From NCBI GenBank assembly GCA_016214955.1, contig JACRMN010000017.1:124001-188000 (forward strand): DNA of 64,000 nucleotides, read 5' to 3'. Both the position numbers and the translations under genes were made by a program. The notes beneath the pieces are model-generated. The model made no database searches. It was not told the DNA's origin and was given only the letters and a program-made list of their open reading frames with translations. Below, piece by piece: positions 26,199 through 39,302 of the stretch (the stretch's first letter is position 1; each line of letters opens with the position of its first letter). This stretch comes from Deltaproteobacteria bacterium (GTDB lineage: Bacteria > Myxococcota > Myxococcia > Myxococcales > Anaeromyxobacteraceae).

Positions 26199-27527
26199 CT
26201 AGCGCTTGGCCAGGCGGCGGTCGATGACCGCCTTGAAGGCCTCGAAGGGCTGGGCCCCCACCACCTTCTCGCCGTTGACGAAGAAGGTCGGGGTGCCGTT
26301 GGCGCCCACCTTGTTGCCGAGCGCCTGGTCGGCCAGCACCCGCTCCTTCAGCTGCGGGTCGGCCATGGCGGCCTTGAACTTGCCGAGGTCGAGGCCGATC
26401 TCCCTGGCCCAGGCCTCGTAGGAGGCGGCCGAGAGGGCGCGCTGGTTCTCGAAGAGCTTGTCGTGCATCTCCCAGAACTTGCCCTGCTGCCGGGCGGCCT
26501 CGGCGGCCAGCGCCGCCGGCATGGCCTCGGGGTGGAAGGGCAGGGGCTGGTGCTTCCAGACGATGCGCACGTCCTTGCCGTAGGTCTGCTCGATCTGCTT
26601 CAGCGTCGGCCCGGCGCGGCTGCAGAAGGGGCACTGGAAGTCGGAGAACTCGACGATGGTGACGGCCGCCTTGGCGTTGCCGCGGGCCGGGTCGTCGGGC
26701 CGCAGCGGCACCTCCACCGGCGCGGCCGGGGCGGCCGGAGCGGCAGCGGGCTCGGCGGCGGCGGCGGCCATGGTCTTCACGTTCTCGTCGCAGGCCTTGC
26801 CGTAGAAGGAGCCGTCGAGGGCGGCGCCGCGGGCCAGCAGGGCGTCGGCCTTCTTGATCTCCTCCTCGACGATGGTCCGGTAGCTGTCGAAGGGGATGGC
26901 GCCCACCACCTTGCGGCAGTTCACGAACATCGTCGGGGTGGCGGTGGCCCCCACCTGCGCGGCCAGCGCCATGTCCTCGTCGACGCGGGCCTTGCCGCTC
27001 TGCTTCGCGATGGCGGCCTGGAAGCGGCCGGCGTCGAGGCCGATCTGCCCGGCCCACTCCTTGTACTTGTCGGGCGAGAGCGCCTGCTGGTTCTGGAAGG
27101 CCAGGTCGTGGAACTGCCAGAACTTGCCCTGCTCGCGCGCCGCCTCCGAGGCCAGCGCCGCCGGCATGGCGTTGGGGTGGAAGGCCAGAGGCTGGTGCTT
27201 CCAGGTGAAGCGCAGCTGGCCGGGGAAGGCCTCCTCCAGCTGCTTCAGCGTCGGGCCCACGCGGGCGCAGAACGGGCACTGGAACTCGGAGAACTCGACG
27301 ATGGTCACCTTGGCGGCGGCCGGTCCCTTCACCGGATCGTCGGCGCGCACCGCCACGCGGGCGGCGCCGGCGGGCGGCGGAGGACGGGGCGCCGCCGGCT
27401 GGGCCGTGCCCGGCCGCGGGGCCTGGGCGGCGTACGGGCGCGAGCCCGAGCCGGTGGCCATCAGGGTCGCGAAGACGCCGATGCCGATGCCGACGACGAG
27501 GGCGATGAACCAGCTGGCCTTCTTCAT
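26199..27527 (-). CDS. Tandem DsbA-like thioredoxin-fold protein
   Basis: The 442-residue protein has one N-terminal membrane anchor (residues 5-24) and two consecutive DsbA/thioredoxin-4 domains in the periplasm. Each contains the active site CPFC (Cys84/Cys87 and Cys299/Cys302), the HQPL stretch, a helical insert and a cis-Pro loop (ATATPTMF and ANGTPTFF). The halves are clearly homologous, so the gene arose by internal duplication, with a Pro/Ala linker near 259-273. Domain one has two extra Cys (FVNCRKV, GKACDENV) that domain two lacks. Roles in disulfide formation or isomerisation are inferred. Followed by purM after 4 bases. Confidence 0.9.
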   Translation of the reverse strand: MKKASWFIALVVGIGIGVFATLMATGSGSRPYAAQAPRPGTAQPAAPRPPPPAGAARVAVRADDPVKGPAAAKVTIVEFSEFQCPFCARVGPTLKQLEEAFPGQLRFTWKHQPLAFHPNAMPAALASEAAREQGKFWQFHDLAFQNQQALSPDKYKEWAGQIGLDAGRFQAAIAKQSGKARVDEDMALAAQVGATATPTMFVNCRKVVGAIPFDSYRTIVEEEIKKADALLARGAALDGSFYGKACDENVKTMAAAAAEPAAAPAAPAAPVEVPLRPDDPARGNAKAAVTIVEFSDFQCPFCSRAGPTLKQIEQTYGKDVRIVWKHQPLPFHPEAMPAALAAEAARQQGKFWEMHDKLFENQRALSAASYEAWAREIGLDLGKFKAAMADPQLKERVLADQALGNKVGANGTPTFFVNGEKVVGAQPFEAFKAVIDRRLAKR

Positions 27528-27589
27528 GTCCGTTCCTCTCGGCCCGGGAGGAGCCCGGGAATCGCTCGGATTTTCAGCGGTGCGGCCGT

Positions 27590-27618
27590 GGTGTAGCAGA
27601 ACCGGCGGGGCCCGACAA
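27590..27618 (-). promoter_or_regulatory. Candidate promoter for the DsbA-like/purM transcript
   Basis: On the minus strand TTGTCG (27618-27613) and TACACC (27595-27590) are 17 bases apart. The -35 is good and the -10 weak. The leader of about 55 bases contains a small hairpin built from two CCCGGG palindromes near 27543-27559. Moderate to weak call. Confidence 0.3.
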
Positions 27619-27693
27619 TTTCGATCCCGCGGCCGGCCGTGGGATTCACCGGGCCGTAACCGCCGGGCCCGGGCCCGCCATTTCCGCGATCGG

Positions 27694-28188
27694 TCAGAAG
27701 CGGAAGGCGGCCCCGGCGCGGAAGAGGAAGGCCAGGCCGGCCTTGCTGGCGATGGGGATCCCCAGGTCGGCCTCGGCGAAGAGGCCGAGCTGATCGGTGA
27801 CGTTCACCTGGGCGCCGGCGCCCGCCAGGAGCCAGCGCAGCCGCCAGGAGCCCCCGGGCGCGGCGAAGTCGAGGGCGGCGCGGGCGTAGAAGGGCAGCCC
27901 CTCGAGCGCCCAGCGCACGCCGGGGCGCAGGCCCAGGAAGGAGCGGGGCGCGAGGCCGATCGTCAGCGCCACCTCGGGACGCAGGCCGCCGGCGAGCTCC
28001 AGGCCGGCGCCGGCCTCGGCCTCGAAGATGCCGCCGACGGTGGCGTCGCTGCGGCTGCCGGACACCGCCCCGCCGCCGCCGAGGCCGCCAAACAGGGTCA
28101 GGCCGGACGGGCCGGCCGCGCTGGCGGTGGCGGGCGCCGACAGCGCCAGGGCGGCCAGCGCCAGGAGAGCGGGTCGAGTCGTGAACAT
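27694..28188 (-). CDS. Small putative outer-membrane beta-barrel protein
   Basis: This 164-residue protein has a signal peptide (RPALLALAALALSAPATASAAG) and a mature part of alternating hydrophobic and polar residues with many Gly and aromatic ends, finishing FLFRAGAAFRF with a terminal Phe, as in outer-membrane barrels. No family name is recognised. Short barrels of this size would have about eight strands. It is divergent from the TusA-like gene and its stop lies 166 bases from the DsbA-like gene start. Confidence 0.6.
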   Translation of the reverse strand: MFTTRPALLALAALALSAPATASAAGPSGLTLFGGLGGGGAVSGSRSDATVGGIFEAEAGAGLELAGGLRPEVALTIGLAPRSFLGLRPGVRWALEGLPFYARAALDFAAPGGSWRLRWLLAGAGAQVNVTDQLGLFAEADLGIPIASKAGLAFLFRAGAAFRF

Positions 28189-28287
28189 GGGGCGTCAAGC
28201 TACCGCCCTCGACGCGGCGCGGCAACGCCGCTGCGGGGCGGCGGGGCCGATTGCGGCAGCAGGCGGCGCGGGGTAAAGCACCCGTCC

Positions 28288-28557
28288 GTGCAGCCCTTGC
28301 CCGCCACGCTCCCGGCGCCCGACCGCACCCTCGACGCCACCGGCACGCTCTGCCCGGTGCCCATCGTCGAGACCGCCAAGGCGGTGAAGGCGCTGGCCGA
28401 GGGCGCGGTGCTGCTGGTGCTGGCCACCGACCCGGGCGTCGCCACCGACATGCCCATGTGGTGCAAGGCCATGCGGCACGAGCACCTCGCCACCTTCCGC
28501 GACGGCGCCACCTGGAAGAGCTACCTGCGCAAGCGGGGGCGGGGGGCGGGGCGATGA
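28288..28557 (+). CDS. TusA/SirA-family sulfur carrier-like protein
   Basis: This 89-residue protein has the TusA fold: DATGTLCPVPIVETAKAVK with the CPVP active site, a central VLATDPGVATDMPMW and a C-terminal strand. The Cys of CPxP carries persulfide in known members. GTG 28288 is chosen because no ATG lies nearer. Its stop overlaps the start of the PP-loop gene (ATGA), so sulfur delivery to that enzyme is a strong inference. TusA relatives also serve other sulfur pathways. Confidence 0.88.
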   Translation: MQPLPATLPAPDRTLDATGTLCPVPIVETAKAVKALAEGAVLLVLATDPGVATDMPMWCKAMRHEHLATFRDGATWKSYLRKRGRGAGR

Positions 28558-29609
28558 TCCGCAAGGGCAAGGCCATCGCCATGATCTCGGGCGGCCTCGA
28601 CTCCACGCTGGCGCTGGCGCTCGTCCTGCGCCAGGGCATCGAGGTCAAGGCCATCAACTTCTACACCGGCTTCTGCATCACCGAGACCCAGCGCCGCAAG
28701 GGCGGGCGGGCCGACGGCACGGTGCCGCAGAACGAGGCGCTGCGGGCCGCCGCCGATCTCGAGGTGGAGATCGAGTACGTCGACATCTCCGGCGGCCCCT
28801 ACCTCGACATGCTGGTGAACCCCCGCTACGGCTACGGCCAGAACGCCAACCCCTGCGTCGACTGCCGCATCTTCATGATGCAGAAGGCGCGGGAGATCAT
28901 GGAGCGCGAGGGGGCCGACTTCGTCTTCACCGGCGAGGTGCTGGGGCAGCGGCCCAAGAGCCAGCGGCGCGACACCCTCTGGCTCATCGAGAAGCGGAGC
29001 GGCCTCGAGGGGCGGCTCCTGCGGCCGCTCTCGGCCCGGCTCCTGCCGCCCACGGTGCCGGAGCAGGAGGGGCTGGTGGACCGGGAGCGCCTGCTCGACA
29101 TCTCGGGCCGCTCCCGGCTCCGGCAGATGGCGCTGGCGAGGGAGCTGGGCCTCACCGACTGGCCGCAGCCGGCCGGCGGCTGCTGCTTCCTCACCGACGA
29201 GGCCTTCGGGCGGAAGTTCTTCGACCTGCTCGACGGGCGGCAGGCGGCCGGCGAGCCGCGAAGGCTCGTGCCCGAGGACGTGGTGCTGCTCTCCACCGGG
29301 CGCCACTTCCGCATCAGCCCGAAGGTGAAGCTCATCGTCGGCCGCACCGAGGTGGAGAACGTGCTCCTCGAGAAGTACGCCGACGGGCGCGCCCGCCTGG
29401 CGGCCCGCGACGTCAACGGGCCGGTGGCACTGGTGGAGGGCACGCCCACCTGGGAGGAGCGCCTGCTGGCCTCGCGCGTCGTGGCCCGGTACGGCAAGGG
29501 CCGGAGCGACGCCGAGGTGGTCGTCGAGTGGCGCGAGGGGGACGAGGTGGAGGCCTACGCCGTCCCGCCCGAGGCCGACGAGGCCCGCATCGAGGCCATG
29601 CGCGTCTGA
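28554..29609 (+). CDS. PP-loop tRNA thiolase-like protein (MnmA/ThiI-type)
   Basis: This 351-residue protein has an ATP-pyrophosphatase P-loop, ISGGLDST at residues 11-18, and cysteines fitting a tRNA thiolation enzyme: NPCVDCRIFMMQ in the middle and GGCCFLTDE near 208. Related delta-proteobacterial proteins are annotated as tRNA 2-thiouridylation enzymes. The C-terminal region, SPKVKLIVGRTEVENVLLEKY, resembles the C-domain that follows such PP-loop proteins. Coupling to the TusA-like gene supports a sulfur-transfer role. It is not the classical MnmA, which has another arrangement of cysteines. The tRNA position modified is unknown. Confidence 0.82.
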   Translation: MIRKGKAIAMISGGLDSTLALALVLRQGIEVKAINFYTGFCITETQRRKGGRADGTVPQNEALRAAADLEVEIEYVDISGGPYLDMLVNPRYGYGQNANPCVDCRIFMMQKAREIMEREGADFVFTGEVLGQRPKSQRRDTLWLIEKRSGLEGRLLRPLSARLLPPTVPEQEGLVDRERLLDISGRSRLRQMALARELGLTDWPQPAGGCCFLTDEAFGRKFFDLLDGRQAAGEPRRLVPEDVVLLSTGRHFRISPKVKLIVGRTEVENVLLEKYADGRARLAARDVNGPVALVEGTPTWEERLLASRVVARYGKGRSDAEVVVEWREGDEVEAYAVPPEADEARIEAMRV

Positions 29610-29657
29610 CGGAAGCTGGCGGTCGCGCGCACCGGTGTCACGCCCCGCGAAAACCAG

Positions 29658-29671
29658 TTGATCTGCGTCAA
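29658..29671 (+). promoter_or_regulatory. FNR/DNR-type binding site upstream of ppdK
   Basis: The 14 bases TTGATCTGCGTCAA form an imperfect palindrome matching the CRP/FNR-family box TTGATnnnn(A/G)TCAA, the G form being the DNR variant. It lies 128 bases before the ppdK ATG in an otherwise GC-rich spacer. A box centred near -41.5 would place the start near 29706. No clear -10 is seen. Regulation by oxygen or nitric oxide is inferred. Confidence 0.6.
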
Positions 29672-29798
29672 AGCGCGACGCGCCGCGTTGTCATGTCCGA
29701 TCTCGGTTTGGTAGAGATCGCGCACACTGTTCTTGGACCTCTACTCCGCCGGAGAGGGAATCCAGCCACCTATCACCCACCTCACCAGGGGAAACCCC

Positions 29799-32603
<2,805 letters not shown>

Positions 32604-33046
32604 GAGCCCGTCCGAGCAGGGGGGGCCCCGCGGCAGGAGCAGCGCTGCGGCGGGGCCTCACGCCTCGCTGGCGGCCGACGCCCGCGACGGTACCGAGGCG
32701 GCGGCGCCGCTCCACGCTCGAGAACCGTCTGTGGCGCAGGCAGGGCGGCGGCTCCGCCCTCTGGCGACGATCCTGCTCCTGGGCAGGGAACAAGCGTCGC
32801 CGGTCCGCGGTCCGATGGGGCGGCGCAGATCGAGGTCGGACCGCTGGCGCTTCGGCGTGAGGCCCCGCCTCCGCTCGGTCCAGGGGGGCGCGCGGCCGGC
32901 GCGCCGGCCGGAGCCGCCTGGTTCGATGCGCCCGCGCCGCCGATCCCACGGCCCGCCCGCTTGCCGCGCCCGCACGCGCCGTGAGAGCATTCCCTTCGCC
33001 GAACCGGGCCGGTTCACCAGGTCTCCCGGCCGAGGAGGTTGCACCG
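32604..33046 (+). other. 443-base region without a convincing gene
   Basis: Only Arg- and Pro-rich frames are open here, with no family resemblance. There is an imperfect GC-rich hairpin just after ppdK (GGCCCCGC near 32623 paired with GCGGGGCC near 32650) without a T tract. GAGGAGG at 33032-33038 belongs to the next gene. Confidence 0.4.
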
Positions 33047-33499
33047 GTGGAAACGTTCACGTTCCGCTCCCGGGTCGACGCCTGGCTGGTGGCCGTGACG
33101 CTCGGGGTGCCGGTGGCCGTGCTGGCGTTCGTCCTCTGGCGCTTTCCGCCGCAAGGCAGCGCCCACGCGGTGGTCGCCGCCGCCGTCCTGATCCCGCTCG
33201 GGCTCCCCCTCTGGCTCCTCGCGAGCACGCGCTACCAGCTCTCGGACGACACCCTCCGGATCGCCTCGGGGCCGTTCCGCTGGACCGTCCCGATCGCGGA
33301 GATCCAGGCCATCAGGCCCACGCGGAACCCGCTGTCCAGCCCGGCCCTGTCGCTCCAGCGGCTGGAGATCCGGTACGGCCCCGGGCGGACGGTCCTGATC
33401 TCGCCGGCCGATCAGGACGGCTTCCTGCGCGCGCTCGAAACGCGCCGCCCGCCGCTCCCGGCCAGCGGCAGCGCGGGCCGAGGGCAGGCGGCGGGGTGA
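33047..33499 (+). CDS. Two-TM protein with bacterial PH-like domain
   Basis: This 150-residue protein has two membrane segments (about 15-32 and 42-60) followed by a strand-rich region, YQLSDDTLRIASGPFRWTVPIAEI and LEIRYGPGRTVLISPADQDGF, which resembles the bacterial PH-like membrane proteins (bPH/YdbT type). GTG 33047 is chosen because GAGGAGG stands 9 bases upstream. The role is unknown. It lies alone between ppdK and the GNAT gene. Confidence 0.68.
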   Translation: METFTFRSRVDAWLVAVTLGVPVAVLAFVLWRFPPQGSAHAVVAAAVLIPLGLPLWLLASTRYQLSDDTLRIASGPFRWTVPIAEIQAIRPTRNPLSSPALSLQRLEIRYGPGRTVLISPADQDGFLRALETRRPPLPASGSAGRGQAAG

Positions 33500-33574
33500 A
33501 GGGGACGGGAGCGGGCGCCGGTGCCTGCGCGCCGCGGCCGGCCGGGGCCCTGGAGCGGCGGGTATGATGTGCGC

Positions 33575-34114
33575 GTGCCCCTCGAGCTCTGCCGCCCCTC
33601 GAACGACCGCGTAGCCTCGTATCTCGCCATGGTGGACGAGATGCGCACCCTGGGGGAGAGGATCTGGGAGTGGCAGGCCTGCCTGCCCGGCGAGACGCCC
33701 GCCGCCTTCGTCCAGCGGGTCCTCCGGGCCGAGCACTCCCCGGCACCTGGCCGCGTGCCCTCCACGGTCCACTGGGCGGTCCTCGACGGGGAGGTGGTCG
33801 GGCGCATCGCCCTGCGGCACGTCCTCGACGAGAACCTGCGGCGGTTCGGCGGGCACGTCGGCTACGAGGTGAGGCCCTCCGCGCGGCGCCGCGGCATCGC
33901 GTCGGAGATGCTCCGGCTGCTGCTGCAGACGCCGCGGGCGCGGGCGATCGGGCGCCTGCTGGTGACCTGCTCGCCCGACAACATCGGCTCCCGCAAGGCC
34001 ATCCTCGCCAACGGCGGCGTGCTCGAGAAGGTCGAGCTCGTCGAGGCCATCCAGCGAGACACCTGCTTCTACTGGATCGACGCAGGGGTCGCCGGGGCGC
34101 GAAGCCCGTCCTGA
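33575..34114 (+). CDS. GNAT-family N-acetyltransferase
   Basis: The 179-residue protein has the GNAT acetyl-CoA core: HWAVLDGEVVGRIALRHVLDENL, then VGYEVRPSARRRGIASEMLRLLL, where RRRGIA is the pyrophosphate-binding loop, and VTCSPDNIGSRKAILANGGVLEKV. GTG 33575 is a guess; GTG 33569 in the same frame is nearly equal, and an ATG 54 bases upstream is less likely. The acceptor is unknown. It resembles the GNAT members of the YkkB or RimL-like group in length. Confidence 0.82.
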   Translation: MPLELCRPSNDRVASYLAMVDEMRTLGERIWEWQACLPGETPAAFVQRVLRAEHSPAPGRVPSTVHWAVLDGEVVGRIALRHVLDENLRRFGGHVGYEVRPSARRRGIASEMLRLLLQTPRARAIGRLLVTCSPDNIGSRKAILANGGVLEKVELVEAIQRDTCFYWIDAGVAGARSPS

Positions 34115-34194
34115 CGGCGGCGCCAGGTTTGCCGCCGCGGAGACGTCCTCGCGGGGAGGAACACGCTCCCGGGCCGCCGCAGTACACTTCCTCC

Positions 34195-35897
<1,703 letters not shown>

Positions 35898-35901
<4 letters not shown>

Positions 35902-37307
35902 GCGACGGGCGCTACCCGGCCTTCGGGGTGCTGGCGGTGGACGACGAGCCGGCCTGGCTGCGCTCGCTGCGGGTGGCGCTGGGGCGAGCCGGCATCGACA
36001 ACCTGGCCACCTGCCAGGACAGCCGCGAGGTGCCGGGCCTGCTGGCGGCCGGCGGGGTCGGGCTGGTGCTGCTCGACGTCAACATGCCCCACCTCTCCGG
36101 TGAGGAGCTGCTGACCCGCATCGCCGCCGAGCACCCGGAGGTGGCGGTCATCGTCATCAGCGGCATGAACCAGGTGGAGACCGCGGTGCGCTGCGTGAAG
36201 GCCGGGGCCTTCGACTACTTCGTGAAGACCGCCGAGGAGGACCGGCTGGTCTCCGGCATCCTGCGGGCGGTGCGGATGCTGGAGCTGCAGCGCGAGAACC
36301 GCGACATGGCGAGCCGCATGCTCTCGGGCGCGCTGGCCCACCCCGAGGCCTTCGCCGGGATCGTCACCCGCGACCGCGCCATGCTGGCCATCTTCTCCTA
36401 CGTGGAGGCGGTGGCCCGCAGCCCCCAGCCGCTGCTGGTGCTGGGCGAGAGCGGCGTGGGCAAGGAGCTGGTGGCGCGGGCGGCCCACGCCCTCTCGGGC
36501 CGGCGCGGACCGCTCACGGCGGTGAACGCCGCCGGGCTCGACGACACCGTCTTCGCCGACACCCTCTTCGGCCACGCCCGCGGTGCCTACACCGGGGCCG
36601 AGCAGGTGCGGCGCGGGATGATCGAGGAGGCGGCCGACGGCACCCTCTTCCTCGACGAGATCGGCGACCTGGGCACCGCCTCGCAGGTGAAGCTGCTGCG
36701 GCTCCTGCAGGAGGGCGAGTACTTCCCGCTGGGCAGCGACCGGCCCAAGCGGCTGCAGGCGCGGGTCATCGTCGCCACCCACCACGACCTGGCGGCGCGC
36801 CAGGCGGCCGGCACCTTCCGCCGCGACCTCTACTACCGGCTCTGCACCCACCAGGTGCGGATCCCGCCGCTGCGCGACCGCAAGGGGGACATCCCGCTCC
36901 TGCTGGAGCACTTCCTCGCCGAGGCGGCGGCCCAGCTCGGCAAGAAGAAGCCCACCGTCCCCAAGGAGCTGCCGCAGCTGCTCGCCACCCACGCCTTCCC
37001 CGGCAACGTGCGCGAGCTCCGCGCCATGGCCTTCGACGCCGTGAGCCGCCACCGGGAGCGCATCCTCTCCATGGAGCCCTTCCTGGAGGCCATCGGCCGC
37101 GCCGGCGGCGCCCGCCCGGCGGAGGCCGAGGCGGCGGACAGCTCGCTCTTCGCCGGCGTGGACCCGCTCCCCAGCATCCGCGGCGCGGTCGAGCTGCTGG
37201 TGCAGGAGGCGCTCGCGCGCGCCGGCGGGAACCAGACGCTGGCGGCGCGGCTGCTCGGCGTGACCCAGTCGGCGCTCTCCAAGCGGCTCAAGGCGGCGCG
37301 GGACTGA
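35898..37307 (+). CDS. Sigma-54-dependent response regulator
   Basis: This 469-residue NtrC-type regulator has a receiver with phospho-acceptor Asp60 in LLDVNMPHLSGEE, a central AAA+ domain (Walker A LGESGVGKELVA, GAYTGA as the sigma-54 loop in the common Tyr form, DGTLFLDEIGDLG as Walker B) and a C-terminal Fis-type helix-turn-helix (NQTLAARLLGVTQSALSKRL). It is translated with the upstream kinase and should receive its phosphate. Target genes are not shown; the next gene downstream encodes a C4-dicarboxylate carrier. Confidence 0.95.
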
Positions 37308-37800
37308 GCACCCTCACCCAAACCCGCCCACCTCGACCCAGAGCTCCGTCCCTCCTCTCTCCCCGCCCCCGCCCTCCGCAGCCACGCCCCGCTGGTCCCC
37401 CCCGCCGTCCCCAACCTCGCCGTCCCCAACCCGCCGTCCCCAACCCAGAGTTCCGTCCCGCGTCCGCCCCCCGCCGTCCCCAACCCAGAGTTCCGTCCCG
37501 CGTCCGCCCCGGCCGTCCGGCGGCCTCCCCACCCAGGCAACCCCGCGGCGCGAAAGGCCATGACGAACCTCATGGCCCGTCCGCCCGGCATGGCCCCGGG
37601 CAGGCCGGCGAACGCGGGGGTTTCGCGCCCCTCCGGGCCCTCGGACATGAGCTCGCTCATGCCCTTTCACCTGAGGCACGCCCGCGCACCCGCGCCGGAT
37701 CCCGAACCGGCGCGCCGGCTTGCGCCTCCACCCCCCGCCGGCATCGGGCGTGCTCAGGGAAGGTGTGGGCCGGGGGCTCCCGGCGCGACGGAGGTCCACC
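37308..37800 (+). other. 493-base intergenic region with pyrimidine-rich repeats
   Basis: No gene is supported here. The first half is dominated by C-rich repeats, including a perfect 40-base tandem duplication (listed separately) and a degenerate copy near 37334-37350. The second half leads to GGAGG just before the dcuB start. No sigma-54 promoter with correct -24/-12 spacing was found. Confidence 0.6.
37431..37510 (+). repeat. Perfect 40-base tandem direct repeat
   Basis: Positions 37431-37470 and 37471-37510 are identical. The unit begins CCGCCGTCCCC, contains ACCCAGAGTTCCG and ends CGTCCGCCCC. A degenerate unit lies at about 37334-37350 (CGACCCAGAGCTCCGTCC) and fragments of CCGTCCCCAAC lie at 37405-37437. 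The core recurs in the opposite orientation at 41911. Confidence 0.9.
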
Positions 37801-39156
37801 ATGTTGATGTTCTGGATGCAGTTCCTCCTGGTGCTCGGCGCCATCCTGCTCGGCATCCGCAAGGGCGGCGTGGCGCTCGGGCTCATCGGCGGCCTGGGTG
37901 TCGCCGTGCTGGTCTTCTTCTTCCGCGTGGCGCCGTCCGAGCCGCCCATCGCGGTGATGCTCATCATCCTGGCGGTGGTGACCGCCGCCGCCACCCTGGA
38001 GGTGGCCGGCGGGCTCGACTACCTGGTGCAGGTGGCCGAGAAGCTGCTCCGCGCCCACCCCAAGTACGTCACCATCCTCGCGCCCCTCTGCACCTTCTTC
38101 CTCACCGTCTGCGCCGGCACGGGCCACGCGGTCTACGCCCTGCTCCCGGTCATCGCCGACGTGGCGCAGAAGACCCGGACCCGCCCCGAGCGGCCCATGG
38201 CCATCGCCAGCGTGGCCTCGCAGATGGGCATCACCGCCAGCCCCGTGGCCGCCGCGGTGACCACCTTCCTCGGCATGTCCGCCAAGATGGGCACGCCCGT
38301 CACCCTCTTCGACATCCTCAAGGTCACCATGCCGGCCGGCCTGGTGGGTGTGCTCGCCGCCGCCGCCTGGAGCCTCAACCGCGGCAAGGATCTCGACCAG
38401 GATCCCGAGTACCAGGACCGGCTCAAGGACCCGAAGTTCCGCGCCGGCCTGGAGCGCTCGGTCACCACCCTCGACAAGAAGCTCCCCGCCACCGCCAAGC
38501 TCTCCGTGGCCCTGTTCTTCGGCGGCGTGGGCTTCATCGTCCTGCTCGCCCTCCGCGACACCATCGCCCGGACCGGCGTCTCGCTTCCCCAGATCCTCCC
38601 GGTCATCGACGGGAAGGCCGTGCCCATGACCACGGTGGTGCAGTTCGTGATGCTGGCCTTCGGCGCCTTCATCCTCTTCGCCACAAAGGTGAAGGCCGCC
38701 GACATCGCCAAGTCGAGCGTCTTCTCGGCCGGCATGATCGCGGTGGTCTCCATCTTCGGCATCGCCTGGATGAGCGACACCTTCGTCTCCGCCAACAAGT
38801 CGATGCTCATCGGCAAGATCGGCACCATGGTGCAGATGGCGCCCTGGACCTTCGCCCTGGCCATGTTCGCGGTCTCGGCCTTCGTGAAGAGCCAGGCCGC
38901 CACGCTGACGGTGATGATCCCCTTCGGCATCGCGCTGAAGCTCCCCGCCACGCTGATGCTGGGGCTCCTGCCGGCGAGCTACGCCTACTTCTTCTTCGCC
39001 TTCTACCCGAGCGATCTGGCGGCCATCAACATGGACCGCACCGGCACCACTCGCATCGGCAAGTACCTGCTCAACCACAGCTTCATGCTCCCCGGGCTCA
39101 TCGGGGTGACCGTCTCCACGGCCGTGGCCTACGGCCTCTCCCGGCTGGCCTTCTAG
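37801..39156 (+). CDS. dcuB: Anaerobic C4-dicarboxylate carrier, DcuA/DcuB family
   Basis: The 451-residue protein is an inner-membrane carrier with about 10-12 membrane segments. It matches DcuB-type carriers: RKGGVALGLIGGLGVAVLVF at the start, the stretch TLEVAGGLDYLVQVAEKLLR, GTGHAVYALLPVI, SQMGITASPVAAAV, GKDLDQDPEYQ in the loop and the ending IGKYLLNHSFMLPGLIGV. Such carriers exchange fumarate, malate or aspartate for succinate during anaerobic growth. The ATG follows GGAGG. It lies downstream of the kinase/regulator pair and ends in an intrinsic terminator. The DcuB rather than DcuA label rests on remembered similarity. Confidence 0.88.
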   Translation: MLMFWMQFLLVLGAILLGIRKGGVALGLIGGLGVAVLVFFFRVAPSEPPIAVMLIILAVVTAAATLEVAGGLDYLVQVAEKLLRAHPKYVTILAPLCTFFLTVCAGTGHAVYALLPVIADVAQKTRTRPERPMAIASVASQMGITASPVAAAVTTFLGMSAKMGTPVTLFDILKVTMPAGLVGVLAAAAWSLNRGKDLDQDPEYQDRLKDPKFRAGLERSVTTLDKKLPATAKLSVALFFGGVGFIVLLALRDTIARTGVSLPQILPVIDGKAVPMTTVVQFVMLAFGAFILFATKVKAADIAKSSVFSAGMIAVVSIFGIAWMSDTFVSANKSMLIGKIGTMVQMAPWTFALAMFAVSAFVKSQAATLTVMIPFGIALKLPATLMLGLLPASYAYFFFAFYPSDLAAINMDRTGTTRIGKYLLNHSFMLPGLIGVTVSTAVAYGLSRLAF

Positions 39157-39230
39157 GCCCGGCCTCGCCCGGACGGCCCCCCTCTCGACGGCGGGGGGCC
39201 AGCCGGGTCACAATGTCCTCCGAGCGTCCG

Positions 39231-39265
39231 GGGGCGCCTCGAACGGTCGAGGCGCCCCTTTTCTT
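39231..39265 (+). terminator. Intrinsic terminator after dcuB
   Basis: A 12-bp perfect stem (GGGGCGCCTCGA at 39231-39242 paired with TCGAGGCGCCCC at 39247-39258) with an ACGG loop is followed by TTTTCTT. This is a textbook rho-independent terminator. A second GC hairpin without T tract precedes it at 39175-39200. Confidence 0.9.
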
Positions 39266-39302
39266 GACCGTGCGGGCGCACCGGCGAGACTCGATATCGC
39301 AG

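Noticed and set aside
32604-33046. Several Arg/Pro-rich small frames on both strands after ppdK
   Set aside because: No start with a ribosome-binding site, no domain and no signal peptide; composition matches chance frames in GC-rich spacer DNA.
37680-37735. Possible sigma-54 promoter (GGCACG... and GGC...TTGC) before dcuB
   Set aside because: The GG and GC elements are 9 and 11 bases apart in the two best candidates instead of the required 10, so neither would be expected to work.
39264-39297. TTGACC with GATATC as a promoter for the transpeptidase gene
   Set aside because: The two hexamers are 23 bases apart, too far for sigma-70, and the closer positions lack a -10-like sequence.
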